From: MWCR01 sp041665165
GTDB taxonomy: Bacteria; Patescibacteriota; Patescibacteriia; 2-12-FULL-60-25
Length of the DNA: 64,000 nt
Assembly: GCA_041665165.1 (NCBI GenBank)
Contig: JBAYJJ010000001.1
Location: 17,330-81,329, forward strand
Reading direction: 5' to 3'
Each line of letters starts with the position of its first letter. Position 1 is the first letter of the stretch. Position numbers and translations under genes: made by a program. Positions 18,004 to 26,523 of the stretch are shown here, one piece after another. Below the pieces are notes generated by a model. It was not told the DNA's origin. It made no database searches and saw nothing but the letters and a program-made list of their open reading frames with translations.

Positions 18004-20238
18004 TTAAATTTCGCTGACCAAAACCTCCAAAGTTGATTTGGCCATGTCCTCAAAACTATTTTGCTTCATGTTTTGCCCTGATATAGAGTTCTGGGCTTGC
18101 AAAGCCTCAACCCAGGCCCGCTGGTCCAGATAAGGCAAGACCTTTACGCATCCAGGAAACAATTCAGCGGTTTCAGGATTGCCTCCGCGATCGCTCACCA
18201 AGCAAAATAGATTTTTAGAAACCGCCTCGACTACCACATGCGGAAAACCTTCATAGCCAGACGGCAAAACAAACACATCCGCGGCTGTGTACCATTTTGC
18301 CATTTGGTCCCTGGAGACACGGCCTAAAAACTTGACCCGATTGGAAACGTTTTTCGTTTCTGCAGAGTGTTTCAGATCTTCCAGCAAGGGGCCGTCGCCA
18401 GCCACGATAAGTATATAGTCGCTCGGCAAATCAGCGATGCATGAAACCAAAAAATCAACGTTCTTCCAAGGCACTGCCCTGACAGCAGTCAAGATCGCTT
18501 TTTTGCCGACAAGGCCGAACTCTTGCCTTATCTGCTCGCGGTCTGCGGTCAAAGCCAAAGGCGCAATGCTGTTGTAAATGACTTTGATCTTGTCTGGCTT
18601 TACTCCCCACTTTTCCACGATTGTCTTCAAGTATTTGCTCGGCACAATCACAGCATCAGACCTTTTTGCCACAAATCTCTCAATCCCTTCCAAAATCCTG
18701 ATGCTTCCTGAATGTTTGTGCGCGACAAACTCATCCAACAATTCTAATTTACGTCCTGCGTCGCTCGTCCCACGTCCTGCGTCAGTTTGATACTTTTCCC
18801 AAGCTTGGTCGCCGACGACTTTGATGACAAAACGGACGTTGCGGAGACGCGCGGCAAAATACGCCGGAAGACCGTCTGAGGCCGCACCCATGGCATATAC
18901 TACATCCGCGCCTTTGACCTGTTTATAGACTTCCTTGAAAAACCGCCAAAACCTTAGTGCGGATTTGCGCCCAATCCTGATGACTGGAAACTCTGTGTTG
19001 GTTTTTTCCGGCCTGTCTCCATATGCAACTACAAATGGAGCGTGCCCTATTTTCACAAGCTCTGTTGAAAAGCCTTTGACATATCCAGCTGGCCCGCCAA
19101 TATCCGGCGGATAAATGCTGGAGGCAAACACAATCCTTTTTTGCGCAGCAAGCTTATCCCAAAGCGTATGGTATTTTGAGATACAGGCTGCCCAATCGAA
19201 GTTCTCGGCGAATAACTGACCCTCTTTGCCCATTTGTTCTGCGAGTTGTTGGTCGTTGAGCAAAGTGATTAATTTCTCGGCCGCGGCCTGGTAATCATCG
19301 CGTTCGACGAGATAACCAGTCTTGCCATCAATCAATGCTTCTGGGATTCCGCCGACCCTTGTTGCTACTGTCGGCAAACCCGCAGCCGCGGCCTCAAGCA
19401 AAACAATACCTTGACCTTCGCCGCGCGACAAAAGCGAGAAGACAGAGCCTGTACGCAACACGCGCATTGCACCTTCATGATCTTTTTTGCCGGTGAATGT
19501 CACTTTCTCAGAACAGCCCTGATCTTTTGCAAGCTGCTCAAGTGATGATTGCTCATCACCGTATCCGACCAAGTAGAGCTCTGCTTGCGGAACTTGTTTC
19601 AAGACCAGTGCAAAAGCTTTTATCAGACAGTCCACGCCTTTTTCTTTGGAGTAGCGCGCAATGCACACGATGCGATTTGGAGTTTTTTGTTCAGGAAGAT
19701 TCTTGACCAAGTTCAAATCAACGCCATTGGGGATGACCTCGACATTACCGCCACCCCTGATCTTAAGTGCGCGATTTGCCAAAAATTGGCTGATGGCCGT
19801 GACTTCATCTGGCACGGTGTGGATTTTTTCCCAAAGCCAACTCATGGGCCATTTTCTCAATTTAGGATCTTCATCCAAATTGCCGCTTTGCAAAGTCAGG
19901 ACTGCACGGATTTTCGGTCTCAGCCATTTGATCAAAATCAAACCCATGGCCGCATGGCTTTCCATGACTGCATGCACGATTTGCGGCTTGAGCTTCAAAA
20001 CCGGGATTACGCACAAAAACGGATATAGAAACTTATCGAAAAGATGCCCTACCCCAACCCGGATAATAAGCACCCCATTGTCATTTTCGCGCCTGGCCAG
20101 GCTCCTGTCCCTAAGGCCGGCTATGACCACAATCTGCCTGTCGCCATGCCTGTCTGCCAGCTCCTGGACGCATAATTCAGCCCCGCTGATGAAGGGCTTA
20201 TAGAACGTGGTTAAGATGACAATCGGACTTTTTTGCAT
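18004..20238 (-). CDS. Tandem GT4-GT4 fused glycosyltransferase
   Basis: A 744-aa double glycosyltransferase, first gene of the three-gene minus operon. Module 1 (1-365) has ILTTFYKPFISGAELCVQEL, VEVIPNGVDLNLV, IVCIARYSKEKGVDCL and GEGQGIVLLEAAAAGLPTVA. Module 2 (368-744) has IVFASSIYPPDIGGPAGYVK, KIKVIYNSIAPL, TAVRAVPWKNVDFLV and EGFPHVVVEAVSKNLFCLV. In module 2, between the acceptor domain and the linker, a duplicated DAGR-x3-DAGR segment is encoded by a period-7 repeat array (18752-18786), apparently a repeat insertion tolerated in frame. No clear ribosome binding site is visible before ATG 20238. Confidence 0.85.
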   Translation of the reverse strand: MQKSPIVILTTFYKPFISGAELCVQELADRHGDRQIVVIAGLRDRSLARRENDNGVLIIRVGVGHLFDKFLYPFLCVIPVLKLKPQIVHAVMESHAAMGLILIKWLRPKIRAVLTLQSGNLDEDPKLRKWPMSWLWEKIHTVPDEVTAISQFLANRALKIRGGGNVEVIPNGVDLNLVKNLPEQKTPNRIVCIARYSKEKGVDCLIKAFALVLKQVPQAELYLVGYGDEQSSLEQLAKDQGCSEKVTFTGKKDHEGAMRVLRTGSVFSLLSRGEGQGIVLLEAAAAGLPTVATRVGGIPEALIDGKTGYLVERDDYQAAAEKLITLLNDQQLAEQMGKEGQLFAENFDWAACISKYHTLWDKLAAQKRIVFASSIYPPDIGGPAGYVKGFSTELVKIGHAPFVVAYGDRPEKTNTEFPVIRIGRKSALRFWRFFKEVYKQVKGADVVYAMGAASDGLPAYFAARLRNVRFVIKVVGDQAWEKYQTDAGRGTSDAGRKLELLDEFVAHKHSGSIRILEGIERFVAKRSDAVIVPSKYLKTIVEKWGVKPDKIKVIYNSIAPLALTADREQIRQEFGLVGKKAILTAVRAVPWKNVDFLVSCIADLPSDYILIVAGDGPLLEDLKHSAETKNVSNRVKFLGRVSRDQMAKWYTAADVFVLPSGYEGFPHVVVEAVSKNLFCLVSDRGGNPETAELFPGCVKVLPYLDQRAWVEALQAQNSISGQNMKQNSFEDMAKSTLEVLVSEI
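18752..18786. repeat. Period-7 array inside a glycosyltransferase gene
   Basis: Five consecutive heptamers, each beginning CGTC (CGTCCTG, CGTCGCT, CGTCCCA, CGTCCTG, CGTCAGT). The array is 35 bp and is read in frame on the minus strand as part of the fused glycosyltransferase. Confidence 0.8.
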
Positions 20239-20354
20239 ATTTTAGCCAAAAATCAGGCTTTAGCTTGAACTTATTCTACAGCCAATTAAGCGAAAAATAC
20301 ACTAGATTGCGCAATTAATCAAGACTGTTGCCAATTATGCCTTTTCAGGACATA

Positions 20355-21833
20355 ATGCCAAAAGATATGACCATCCTCATCACTGGCGGAGCCGGCGCTT
20401 TAGGGTCTTACCTAGTCCGCAAATACCTGGCCGAAGGGCACAGGGTTATTTGTTTGGACAATCTGATGAAAACGCGGAATACGGAAAATATCGATGCATT
20501 CATGCACGACAAGAACTTCACGTTCATCAAACACGACATAAACGACAAAATAGACTTCTCGGAAAAAATCGATTGGATTTTCAATGCCGCTTGCCCGGTC
20601 TCGTGCATTTCTCTGCAGATCGATCCGATCCACACGGTCCAATCCTGCACAACCGGGGTAATCAACATGCTTGAGCTGGCGCGCAAGCACAACGCAAAGT
20701 TTTTGCAATGCTCTTCGGCTGATATTTATGGCGAGATGGGCGACCATCCGTTCAAGGAGACTGACCGCGGCTCAACCAATACCCTCTCCCCTCGCGCCTG
20801 TTATGAAGAGGGAAAAAGAATTGCCGAGACTCTTTGCATGGATTTCCACCGCAAATACGGAGTGGAAATCAAGATCGCACGCATCTTCAACACTGCTGGT
20901 CCGCACACGCAGATGACGGACGGCCGCATACCTTCGATTTTCATCTACAATGCCTTGGCTCAACGCCCGCTCAGGATCTATGGCGATGGAACACAAACAC
21001 GCTGCTTTCAGCATGTAGAAGATTTGGTTGAGGGCATGGATAAATTCATGAAGACATCAGCTGACGTGACCGGCCCGATCAATATCGGCAACACGCAAGA
21101 AATCACAGTACTGGAGCTGGCCAAAAAGATAGTCGAAAAGACCAGATCAAAATCAGAGATAATCTTCGATCGTGCGGACGATGCTCCGAAATTGCGCAAG
21201 CCTGACACGTCATTGGCCAAATCTGTTTTGAATTGGGAGCCAAAAAAATCTTTGGATGAATTATTGGATGACATGATTGCGCACTACAGGTCAAAAGGCC
21301 TGCCCGAAAGCACAGTGCTGGTTTTCGCGGTCACCTATTACCCGAACAACGGCCCAGCAGAAAATGCGCTCATGGCTTTGGCGCGTCAAATGCCAGAAAC
21401 AGAGTTCCATGTCGTGACTACGCGCTTCAGCCGTGACAACCGCGCATTTGATCATTACGACAATGTCACGGTCTACCGCGTTGGCTTTGGCTCGCCTTTT
21501 GACAGGTTTTTGCTGCCGATTTTGGGCGCAATCAAAGCCAGAAGCCTTAACCGCAAATACCATTACCGTTTCATGTGGTCTATCATGGCCAGCTATGGCG
21601 CACTGATAGGGTTATTTTTAAAACTCCTGGGCAACAAAGCTTCGTTCATCCTCATGCACGATGACAGCGAAAAAATCTCAGGCTGGCGCAAAAAATTGGC
21701 AAACTATATTGAGAAGCGCTCAGACTCTGTGGTAGACAAGGCGCTCGAGACCGACATTTTTATCCATAAAATCCGCGAAACATATCACGAGCTGACCGCC
21801 AAACAGGAAGGCAAATTACTGAGGCCACTGTAA
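20355..21833 (+). CDS. UXS-like NAD-dependent sugar epimerase/decarboxylase fused to an N-terminal half glycosyltransferase
   Basis: Residues 1 to about 320 form an extended SDR closest in motifs to UDP-glucuronate decarboxylase/epimerases: ILITGGAGALGSYLVRKYLA, CSSADIYGE, SPRACYEEGKRIAETL (YxxxK present as Y-E-E-G-K), IARIFNTAGP and the TRCFQHVEDLV segment. After residue 320 comes a GT4-like acceptor domain (VLVFAVTYYPNNGPAENALM) that stops before any donor-binding domain. The ATG at 20355 is preferred because AGGA lies 4 nt upstream; TTG 20328, ATG 20337 and ATG 20367 are alternatives. The stop is followed within 12 nt by a palindromic repeat (21844-21921), so the missing half of the glycosyltransferase may have been lost by insertion or recombination. 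Confidence 0.78.
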   Translation: MPKDMTILITGGAGALGSYLVRKYLAEGHRVICLDNLMKTRNTENIDAFMHDKNFTFIKHDINDKIDFSEKIDWIFNAACPVSCISLQIDPIHTVQSCTTGVINMLELARKHNAKFLQCSSADIYGEMGDHPFKETDRGSTNTLSPRACYEEGKRIAETLCMDFHRKYGVEIKIARIFNTAGPHTQMTDGRIPSIFIYNALAQRPLRIYGDGTQTRCFQHVEDLVEGMDKFMKTSADVTGPINIGNTQEITVLELAKKIVEKTRSKSEIIFDRADDAPKLRKPDTSLAKSVLNWEPKKSLDELLDDMIAHYRSKGLPESTVLVFAVTYYPNNGPAENALMALARQMPETEFHVVTTRFSRDNRAFDHYDNVTVYRVGFGSPFDRFLLPILGAIKARSLNRKYHYRFMWSIMASYGALIGLFLKLLGNKASFILMHDDSEKISGWRKKLANYIEKRSDSVVDKALETDIFIHKIRETYHELTAKQEGKLLRPL

Positions 21834-21843
21834 TTTAGATTTA

Positions 21844-21921
21844 ATCCTCTTCGCTTCTCCTTTTTGTAATTAATCAGTCAGTCCAGCTTTCAATTAATTA
21901 GGAAAGGAGACTTTAACGCAC
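21844..21921. repeat. Palindromic repeat element, copy A
   Basis: Contains CCTCTTCGCTTCTCCTTT (21846-21863) and, after an AT-rich middle (AATTAATCAG and CAATTAATTA), AAGGAGACTTTAACG. The same flanks occur in reverse orientation at 47197-47308 and 48107-48193. In this copy the middle of the hairpin is replaced by the AT-rich inverted segment. Confidence 0.65.
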
Positions 21922-21925
21922 AGGA

Positions 21926-21953
21926 AACAAAAAAGCCGCGAGAAGTTGCGGCT
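21926..21953 (-). terminator. Rho-independent terminator
   Basis: Read on the minus strand, AGCCGC and GCGGCT arms enclose an 8-nt loop and are followed by a run of T. The hairpin starts within the stop codon of the 21952-22653 gene. Confidence 0.85.
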
Positions 21954-22653
21954 ACGATTCCAGCAGATGCGCCATATATTGGCGCATCTTTTCGAGATCA
22001 GCGAGGTGACCCTTGTCCGTGTAAGTCAGGCGCCGATCGACTTCGGCCTCAGCGGTCTTGACCAACCCGTCGATCCCCGAGGCGTATCCGGACTGTTTGT
22101 GGAGCTCGGAGGCGGCCTTGATCTGCGATCCGATGCCCGTGTCCACCAGCAACGGATAAATCCGCGGAAGCGGCAGACGCGCCTCGTCGAAGAGCTCAAT
22201 GCAAGCCTGGATGAACGTGAGATATGAGCGCGGCGTATGCCACGAACCGCCGGTCTGCAGAACTATGCCAGTGGGCGGCTCGGCGACCAACCTCTTGGCC
22301 GCATTCATGGACTGCATGCGTGCGTGGTTTCCGACTTCGTCGGCTTCGATGCGGAAAAAGGGTGGATGAGCGACACCGCCAACAGCGGCCCACAACTTGT
22401 TAATGAGCTCTTTGTTGTACAATTCGCCCTTTTCCCTCTCCTCGGGATTGGTGCCAGTACAGATGAAGCGCTTGGCTTGAACACGTTCTGCACACTTAAG
22501 CGCCTGGGATACTCGATTGCGCTCAAACACACCAGGCATGACCACCAAAATTTCCGCCCGGCGAATCGTGTTCGCATGAGTCATAAGGCACATAAGCAAA
22601 CCGTCGATGATGGCGAGATCTTTCAAGGCCTTGAATTCGGCTTCTGTAGACAT
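21952..22653 (-). CDS. DUF218/YdcF-like hypothetical protein (cassette gene)
   Basis: A 233-aa protein I recognise only tentatively. The order LLMCLMTHANTIRRAEILVVM, then RVSQALKCAERVQAKRFICTGTNPEE, resembles the DUF218 (YdcF/ElyC/SanA) Rossmann fold, in which a hydrophobic strand is followed by a helix with Arg/Ala and a second strand ending in S/T-G. The start ATG 22653 has a perfect AGGAGGT Shine-Dalgarno sequence a few nt upstream, unlike the glycan genes. It has its own TTGACA promoter (22697-22725) and its own terminator, and its GC content is visibly higher than that of its neighbours. It interrupts a glycan region directly beside repeat copy A, which suggests a transferred single-gene cassette. 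Confidence 0.7.
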   Translation of the reverse strand: MSTEAEFKALKDLAIIDGLLMCLMTHANTIRRAEILVVMPGVFERNRVSQALKCAERVQAKRFICTGTNPEEREKGELYNKELINKLWAAVGGVAHPPFFRIEADEVGNHARMQSMNAAKRLVAEPPTGIVLQTGGSWHTPRSYLTFIQACIELFDEARLPLPRIYPLLVDTGIGSQIKAASELHKQSGYASGIDGLVKTAEAEVDRRLTYTDKGHLADLEKMRQYMAHLLES

Positions 22654-22696
22654 CTTGTACCTCCTTCTGGTTGATGGGTCGAAACAGCGATTCCGC

Positions 22697-22725
22697 ATTT
22701 AAGCACTGTTTTTAAGGTTTGTCAA
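22697..22725 (-). promoter_or_regulatory. Promoter of the 21952-22653 cassette gene
   Basis: On the minus strand: TTGACA (22720-22725), a 17-nt spacer ending in TGC, then TTAAAT (22697-22702). The TGC makes it an extended -10 promoter. The leader to ATG 22653 is about 37 nt. Confidence 0.7.
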
Positions 22726-22756
22726 TGGAGAAACCACATCAAATATAAGTAAAAAT

Positions 22757-22788
22757 TTGACTAAATACAGCGTTTTCCTGTCTAATAG
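22757..22788 (+). promoter_or_regulatory. Promoter of GT4 gene, leaderless type
   Basis: TTGACT (22757-22762) with TCTAAT (22781-22786, 18-nt spacer) or TAATAG (22783-22788) as the -10. Only 5-7 nt separate the -10 from ATG 22794, so transcription would begin at or next to the start codon. Confidence 0.55.
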
Positions 22789-22793
22789 GCAGC

Positions 22794-23981
22794 ATGGACC
22801 AAAAAGGCCTGACAATGATCCTGGTCACGAGCCAGGATTGGGGCGGCGTACAAGCCTATGTTTTGGATTTGGCTCTGGCTCTAAAGTCACGGGGTTTGCC
22901 GGTGATTGTTTGTGCAGGAAGACCCGAGAAGTTAGAAGTTAGAAGTTTGAAGTTAGACGTAGGACGAGAACTGGGCGATAAATGTCTAGAAGCAGGAATT
23001 GAGTTTATCGAGTTAAAAAGAATGATCCGTGACATTAACCCGATCTCAAATACGCGCGCTTTATTTGAATTGATCTCTTTGTTTAAAAAACATCAGCCGC
23101 ATACAGTCCACTTGAACTCCAGCATGATGGGCGCAGTCGGATCTTTGGCAGCAAGAATCGCTGGTATTCAGCGCGTTGTATATTGCATTGGCGGCTGGGC
23201 ATTCAATGAGCAGATCTCCAGCTGGAAAAAAAGTCTTTACATAACAATCGAAAAAATCTCAGCGCGCTGGAAAGATGTGATCATCTGCGTACACCCTGGC
23301 GATGAAAAACTGGCGTTGGACATAAAAATCAAACCGCGCGAAAAAGTCATGACCATCCCAAATGGCATTGACGTCAACTTATTCCAATCTCAACTTCGTG
23401 ATCGCGAAACCGCGCATTCGTTGTTAGCTGAACGATGTACGATGTACGATGTACGATGTACGGTTGTTGGCACGGTCGCCAATTCTTATCCACCGAAAAA
23501 TCTTTTTTGGTATCTTGAAGTGTGCAAAACAATCACAGACAAGCACCCTGATTTCAAATTCGTGATTATCGGAGATGGCCCGCAGTTTGAAGAGTTGAAA
23601 GCCAAGCATGCGTCTCTGAATCTACAAGACAAGGTGATTCTGACAGGCCGCTTTGAATCAAAACTGCTTTACACGGCTTTTGATATTTCTGTCTTGCCTT
23701 CAACCAAAGAAGGCATGCCACTTGCAGTCTTAGAATCCATGGCTGCCAAAGTCCCCTGCGTCGTGACTGACGTCGGCGGGTGCAGATGGATGCTGCAGGA
23801 CGAACAAGGCAGCGCTGGACTCGTGATCCCGCCAAACGACGACAAAGCCCTTGAGCAAGCTATCGAAAAACTTGCGTCAAATTCCCTATTACGCCAAGAA
23901 TTAAGCCAGCGCGCCTACAACCTAGTCACTGAGAAATTTAACTTGCAGGACACTCTGAACAAAACAATTGAAACACTGTGA
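22794..23981 (+). CDS. GT4-family glycosyltransferase with two in-frame period-7 repeat insertions
   Basis: A 395-aa retaining GT-B enzyme: SQDWGGVQAYVLDLA at the N-terminus, VHLNSSMMGAVGSLAARIAG, VMTIPNGIDVNLF, then FVIIGDGPQFEEL, LPSTKEGMPLAVLESMAAKV (donor-site E-x7-E) and VVTDVGGCRWML. Two segments do not fit the family: LEVRSLKLDVGR near residue 48 and CTMYDVRCT near residue 217. They are translations of the period-7 arrays at 22927-22961 and 23432-23462. Both fall at positions where GT4 proteins have surface loops, so the enzyme is probably still active. Probably a leaderless transcript. Donor and acceptor unknown. Confidence 0.83.
   Translation: MDQKGLTMILVTSQDWGGVQAYVLDLALALKSRGLPVIVCAGRPEKLEVRSLKLDVGRELGDKCLEAGIEFIELKRMIRDINPISNTRALFELISLFKKHQPHTVHLNSSMMGAVGSLAARIAGIQRVVYCIGGWAFNEQISSWKKSLYITIEKISARWKDVIICVHPGDEKLALDIKIKPREKVMTIPNGIDVNLFQSQLRDRETAHSLLAERCTMYDVRCTVVGTVANSYPPKNLFWYLEVCKTITDKHPDFKFVIIGDGPQFEELKAKHASLNLQDKVILTGRFESKLLYTAFDISVLPSTKEGMPLAVLESMAAKVPCVVTDVGGCRWMLQDEQGSAGLVIPPNDDKALEQAIEKLASNSLLRQELSQRAYNLVTEKFNLQDTLNKTIETL
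22927..22961. repeat. Period-7 array inside GT4 gene
   Basis: Three identical AGAAGTT heptamers are followed by TGAAGTT and AGACGTA. The 35-bp array is translated in frame within the glycosyltransferase. Confidence 0.85.
23432..23462. repeat. Period-7 array inside GT4 gene
   Basis: Four exact copies of ACGATGT plus a partial fifth unit. It is translated in frame as a CTMYDVRCT-type peptide. Confidence 0.9.
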
Positions 23982-24002
23982 TTTGCACTAGTTTCGAATC
24001 TT

Positions 24003-24030
24003 GAGTTACAAGTTACGAGCTACGAGTATT
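24003..24030. repeat. Period-7 array at a gene junction
   Basis: Four heptamers, GAGTTAC, AAGTTAC, GAGCTAC and GAGTATT. The array lies just after the GT4 gene and runs into the stop codon of the converging O-antigen ligase gene. Confidence 0.75.
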
Positions 24031-26425
24031 AGCGTCTCGGTCCGCCCTGGGTCGGTTCCTGGACAGTAGTGACAGGCGAAGCTTGAGTCTGGACTACGTT
24101 TATGCCTGTTGGCAACTGAGAAGTGCCGGGCGTGGTGGTAGTAGCCAACTTGATGGATTCATCTATTGTCTTAGCGCGTCCGTCAATCAAAGCCTGAAAT
24201 TTAGGCTGGGATGTCGGGTCCATTTTGATGACTGCGCCCAAAATCATATCCCTTTGTTCCATAAGGCCCTGGTGTTCCATGCTCTTGGCGATTTCTATAT
24301 AACTTGCGGCCGGAGCAGCGGCTAAATTAGGAAGCATATCAAAAAGTTTTTTCAATCCTTCTTTGTCGTTTTCCATATCATAAGCTTGAGCTACTAAAAC
24401 CGCATCCTGGCCGCCGCGTAAACTAAACGGATGGGCAGCACTCATGGATTTGATTATATATTTTGCGCCCTCTTTCTGGTTGCCTAGGTCAAACCAGGTG
24501 CTCACGCCCACATACCACCAGCCCTCACCGATGCTCTCGTCAAACGAAGCAGCTTCTTTATATTTGTCCAAACCCTCTTGCGCTCTGCCCATTTGTATGA
24601 GCAGGCGGCCGTAGGCGAAGTACAACTGCTGTCTTTTCGGGCTCGTTTCAATAGCTCGCTTAAAATACGTCTCAGCTTCCTGATATAGTGCCGTGTTGTT
24701 AGTGGCCTGGCCTACGCTTTGTAAAAGGCTGGCATAAATAAACAGCGGATGGGTATTCATTCCATGCGATGCCAAGTGCCTCTTTGAAACATCCTGGATT
24801 AGGGCAAACATCTCTTTCCATTTCGGCCACTGCTGCAATGCTCCTCCATCTATCATGTTGATCATGTTCCTGGAATGCAGGAACGTCTGTTCATCCAGAT
24901 ACGGGGTTTGAATGACTGCTGCTTCTTTTGCATATGCCAACCACGATTCAGCATCTCCGCTTGCAAACGCATTATTGGATTTTATACTCAGATACGAAGC
25001 ATACGCAGGTAGTACTGAGGTGAAATACGCGATTAGGATAAAAATAACCTGCAAAATACCGAACGTAATCCAGGGTACTGGTTTTTGGGACGGAACTTTT
25101 TGAACGGCATTCGGGTCGGGCTGGCCTGAGAATATCGGAAACCCGATGCAAATCACAAAAGCATATAAGAGGAAGCTCATGCTGAACGCAGCCGGATGGT
25201 CGAACACGAACAGGTTCTGCAGAAAATATCCGGCAGGCAAACCCATGAGAATTGCCGTGGTCGTAATGTCTATGAAGCGTTTTTTACGTGCACGAATGAT
25301 TGACGCGTAAAGCAGGACCCAAACAGCAGCAAAAGTCAGGAAGCCCACGATGCCTGTCATGCTGATAACATCAAAAACCGTATTGTGCGCCCGGTCAAAC
25401 CAGGTTTCATAATATCCGCTTTCCAAAGATTTTGGATTATAGTATTTATTGAACAGGATGTGAAAATCATCAAGGCCCCAGCCTGTTAAAGGCCGGGCTA
25501 TAAAGCCCTCCCAGGCAATATTCCAGGCAATAAACCGCCCGGTTGTGCCGGTCTGCAAGCTGAACATGCGGGAAGCGGTTGGAAATTCTTTTGAAAACGA
25601 TTGGAAAGCTTGGGTCTTGATGCCAACGGTCACAATTCCGACGTAACACAAGACGCCGGCAAAAATCACGGAAAATAGTATTATCTTGATTTTTTTACTG
25701 CCCACCAGCACACCGACAGTGATTGCGGAAACGGCAATACCGAAAATCAAACCCATGAAAGGGCCTCTGGAACCGGCCGCGAACATGGCTCCCATGGAAA
25801 AAATAAAGGCCACGACATACCAAGCCCTCCATGCTACGGATTTATTTTTTACCCAGAGCAAGGCCAAGAAAAATAAGATGAAAATCTGGTATGCCCCCAT
25901 GTAAATCGGGTTGTCCAGCAAGCCCCCTACTCTGCTGGCGGCCGGAAAAAGCAATAAGGCCGGGTAAGGTTTTTGGAGCAAAGCGACAATGGCCATGAAC
26001 ACGCCGAGAATCACTTGGTAATTCAGGAGCTTGTTCCACTGGGTCCAAGTTTTGATCACTGAAACCGTCATTGTCAGCCAAATGAAGAAATGCAAAAGCG
26101 TAAAAAAGCCGTTCATCCTTTCTTGATTTCCCCACCAGGCACGCACAGGATCCACAGCAAAGATAACCGACAAAAGCAGGGCTAAAAAATAGGCGCAGAT
26201 GGCCAGATACAACATAGACTTTTTTGGCCGGAATTCAGGTTCGATCCAGGCTAAAATAATATATGCCGGAAAAGTCAGGCCGATCAAAACCTGGAAAAAA
26301 ATCAATTTGGAGAAAACGAACGGGAAGATCACGACCGGCACAAACATCAGAGGCATAAGCAAGCCTCCGTAAATCCCTACGTAAACCAATGCTTTCAGCA
26401 TTTTAATGGCAGATTGTCTTTGCAT
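24029..26425 (-). CDS. O-antigen ligase/polymerase (Wzy_C/WaaL-type) with C-terminal TPR repeats
   Basis: A 798-aa membrane protein. Residues 1-470 contain about a dozen hydrophobic helices and the large extracytoplasmic loop typical of Wzy_C ligases/polymerases, including RVGGLLDNPIYMGAY, GSRGPFMGL (the arginine motif) and GWGLDDFHILFNKYY followed by YYETWFDRAHNTVFD (catalytic H). From about 530 a soluble TPR-rich region follows (YFKRAIETSPKRQQLYFAYG, YKEAASFDESIGEGW). The C-terminal tail is Thr/Gln-rich. It would polymerise or ligate lipid-linked glycan at the outer face of the membrane, downstream of the ABC flippase. The promoter gives an almost leaderless mRNA. Confidence 0.86.
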   Translation of the reverse strand: MQRQSAIKMLKALVYVGIYGGLLMPLMFVPVVIFPFVFSKLIFFQVLIGLTFPAYIILAWIEPEFRPKKSMLYLAICAYFLALLLSVIFAVDPVRAWWGNQERMNGFFTLLHFFIWLTMTVSVIKTWTQWNKLLNYQVILGVFMAIVALLQKPYPALLLFPAASRVGGLLDNPIYMGAYQIFILFFLALLWVKNKSVAWRAWYVVAFIFSMGAMFAAGSRGPFMGLIFGIAVSAITVGVLVGSKKIKIILFSVIFAGVLCYVGIVTVGIKTQAFQSFSKEFPTASRMFSLQTGTTGRFIAWNIAWEGFIARPLTGWGLDDFHILFNKYYNPKSLESGYYETWFDRAHNTVFDVISMTGIVGFLTFAAVWVLLYASIIRARKKRFIDITTTAILMGLPAGYFLQNLFVFDHPAAFSMSFLLYAFVICIGFPIFSGQPDPNAVQKVPSQKPVPWITFGILQVIFILIAYFTSVLPAYASYLSIKSNNAFASGDAESWLAYAKEAAVIQTPYLDEQTFLHSRNMINMIDGGALQQWPKWKEMFALIQDVSKRHLASHGMNTHPLFIYASLLQSVGQATNNTALYQEAETYFKRAIETSPKRQQLYFAYGRLLIQMGRAQEGLDKYKEAASFDESIGEGWWYVGVSTWFDLGNQKEGAKYIIKSMSAAHPFSLRGGQDAVLVAQAYDMENDKEGLKKLFDMLPNLAAAPAASYIEIAKSMEHQGLMEQRDMILGAVIKMDPTSQPKFQALIDGRAKTIDESIKLATTTTPGTSQLPTGINVVQTQASPVTTVQEPTQGGPRR

Positions 26426-26434
26426 ATGGGCAAT

Positions 26435-26463
26435 AGAATAACAGCCGGTATATACAAAAACAA
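26435..26463 (-). promoter_or_regulatory. Promoter of the O-antigen ligase gene, overlapping an upstream terminator
   Basis: On the minus strand: TTGTTT (26458-26463), 17-nt spacer, TATTCT (26435-26440) preceded by TGT (extended -10). The -10 ends 9 nt before ATG 26425. The -35 box lies in the T-tract and stem edge of the S-layer gene terminator. Confidence 0.55.
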
Positions 26464-26488
26464 GACCCTTTGCAGGGTCTTGTTTTTT
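26458..26488 (-). terminator. Rho-independent terminator of the S-layer-like gene (bidirectional)
   Basis: Perfect 9-bp arms ACAAGACCC and GGGTCTTGT with a 6-nt loop, and T-runs on both strands. It follows the stop of the 26524-30399 gene. Confidence 0.88.
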
Positions 26489-26523
26489 GCTTCTTGCGAA
26501 GCAGAGCCTATTTCCTTGCGGAA

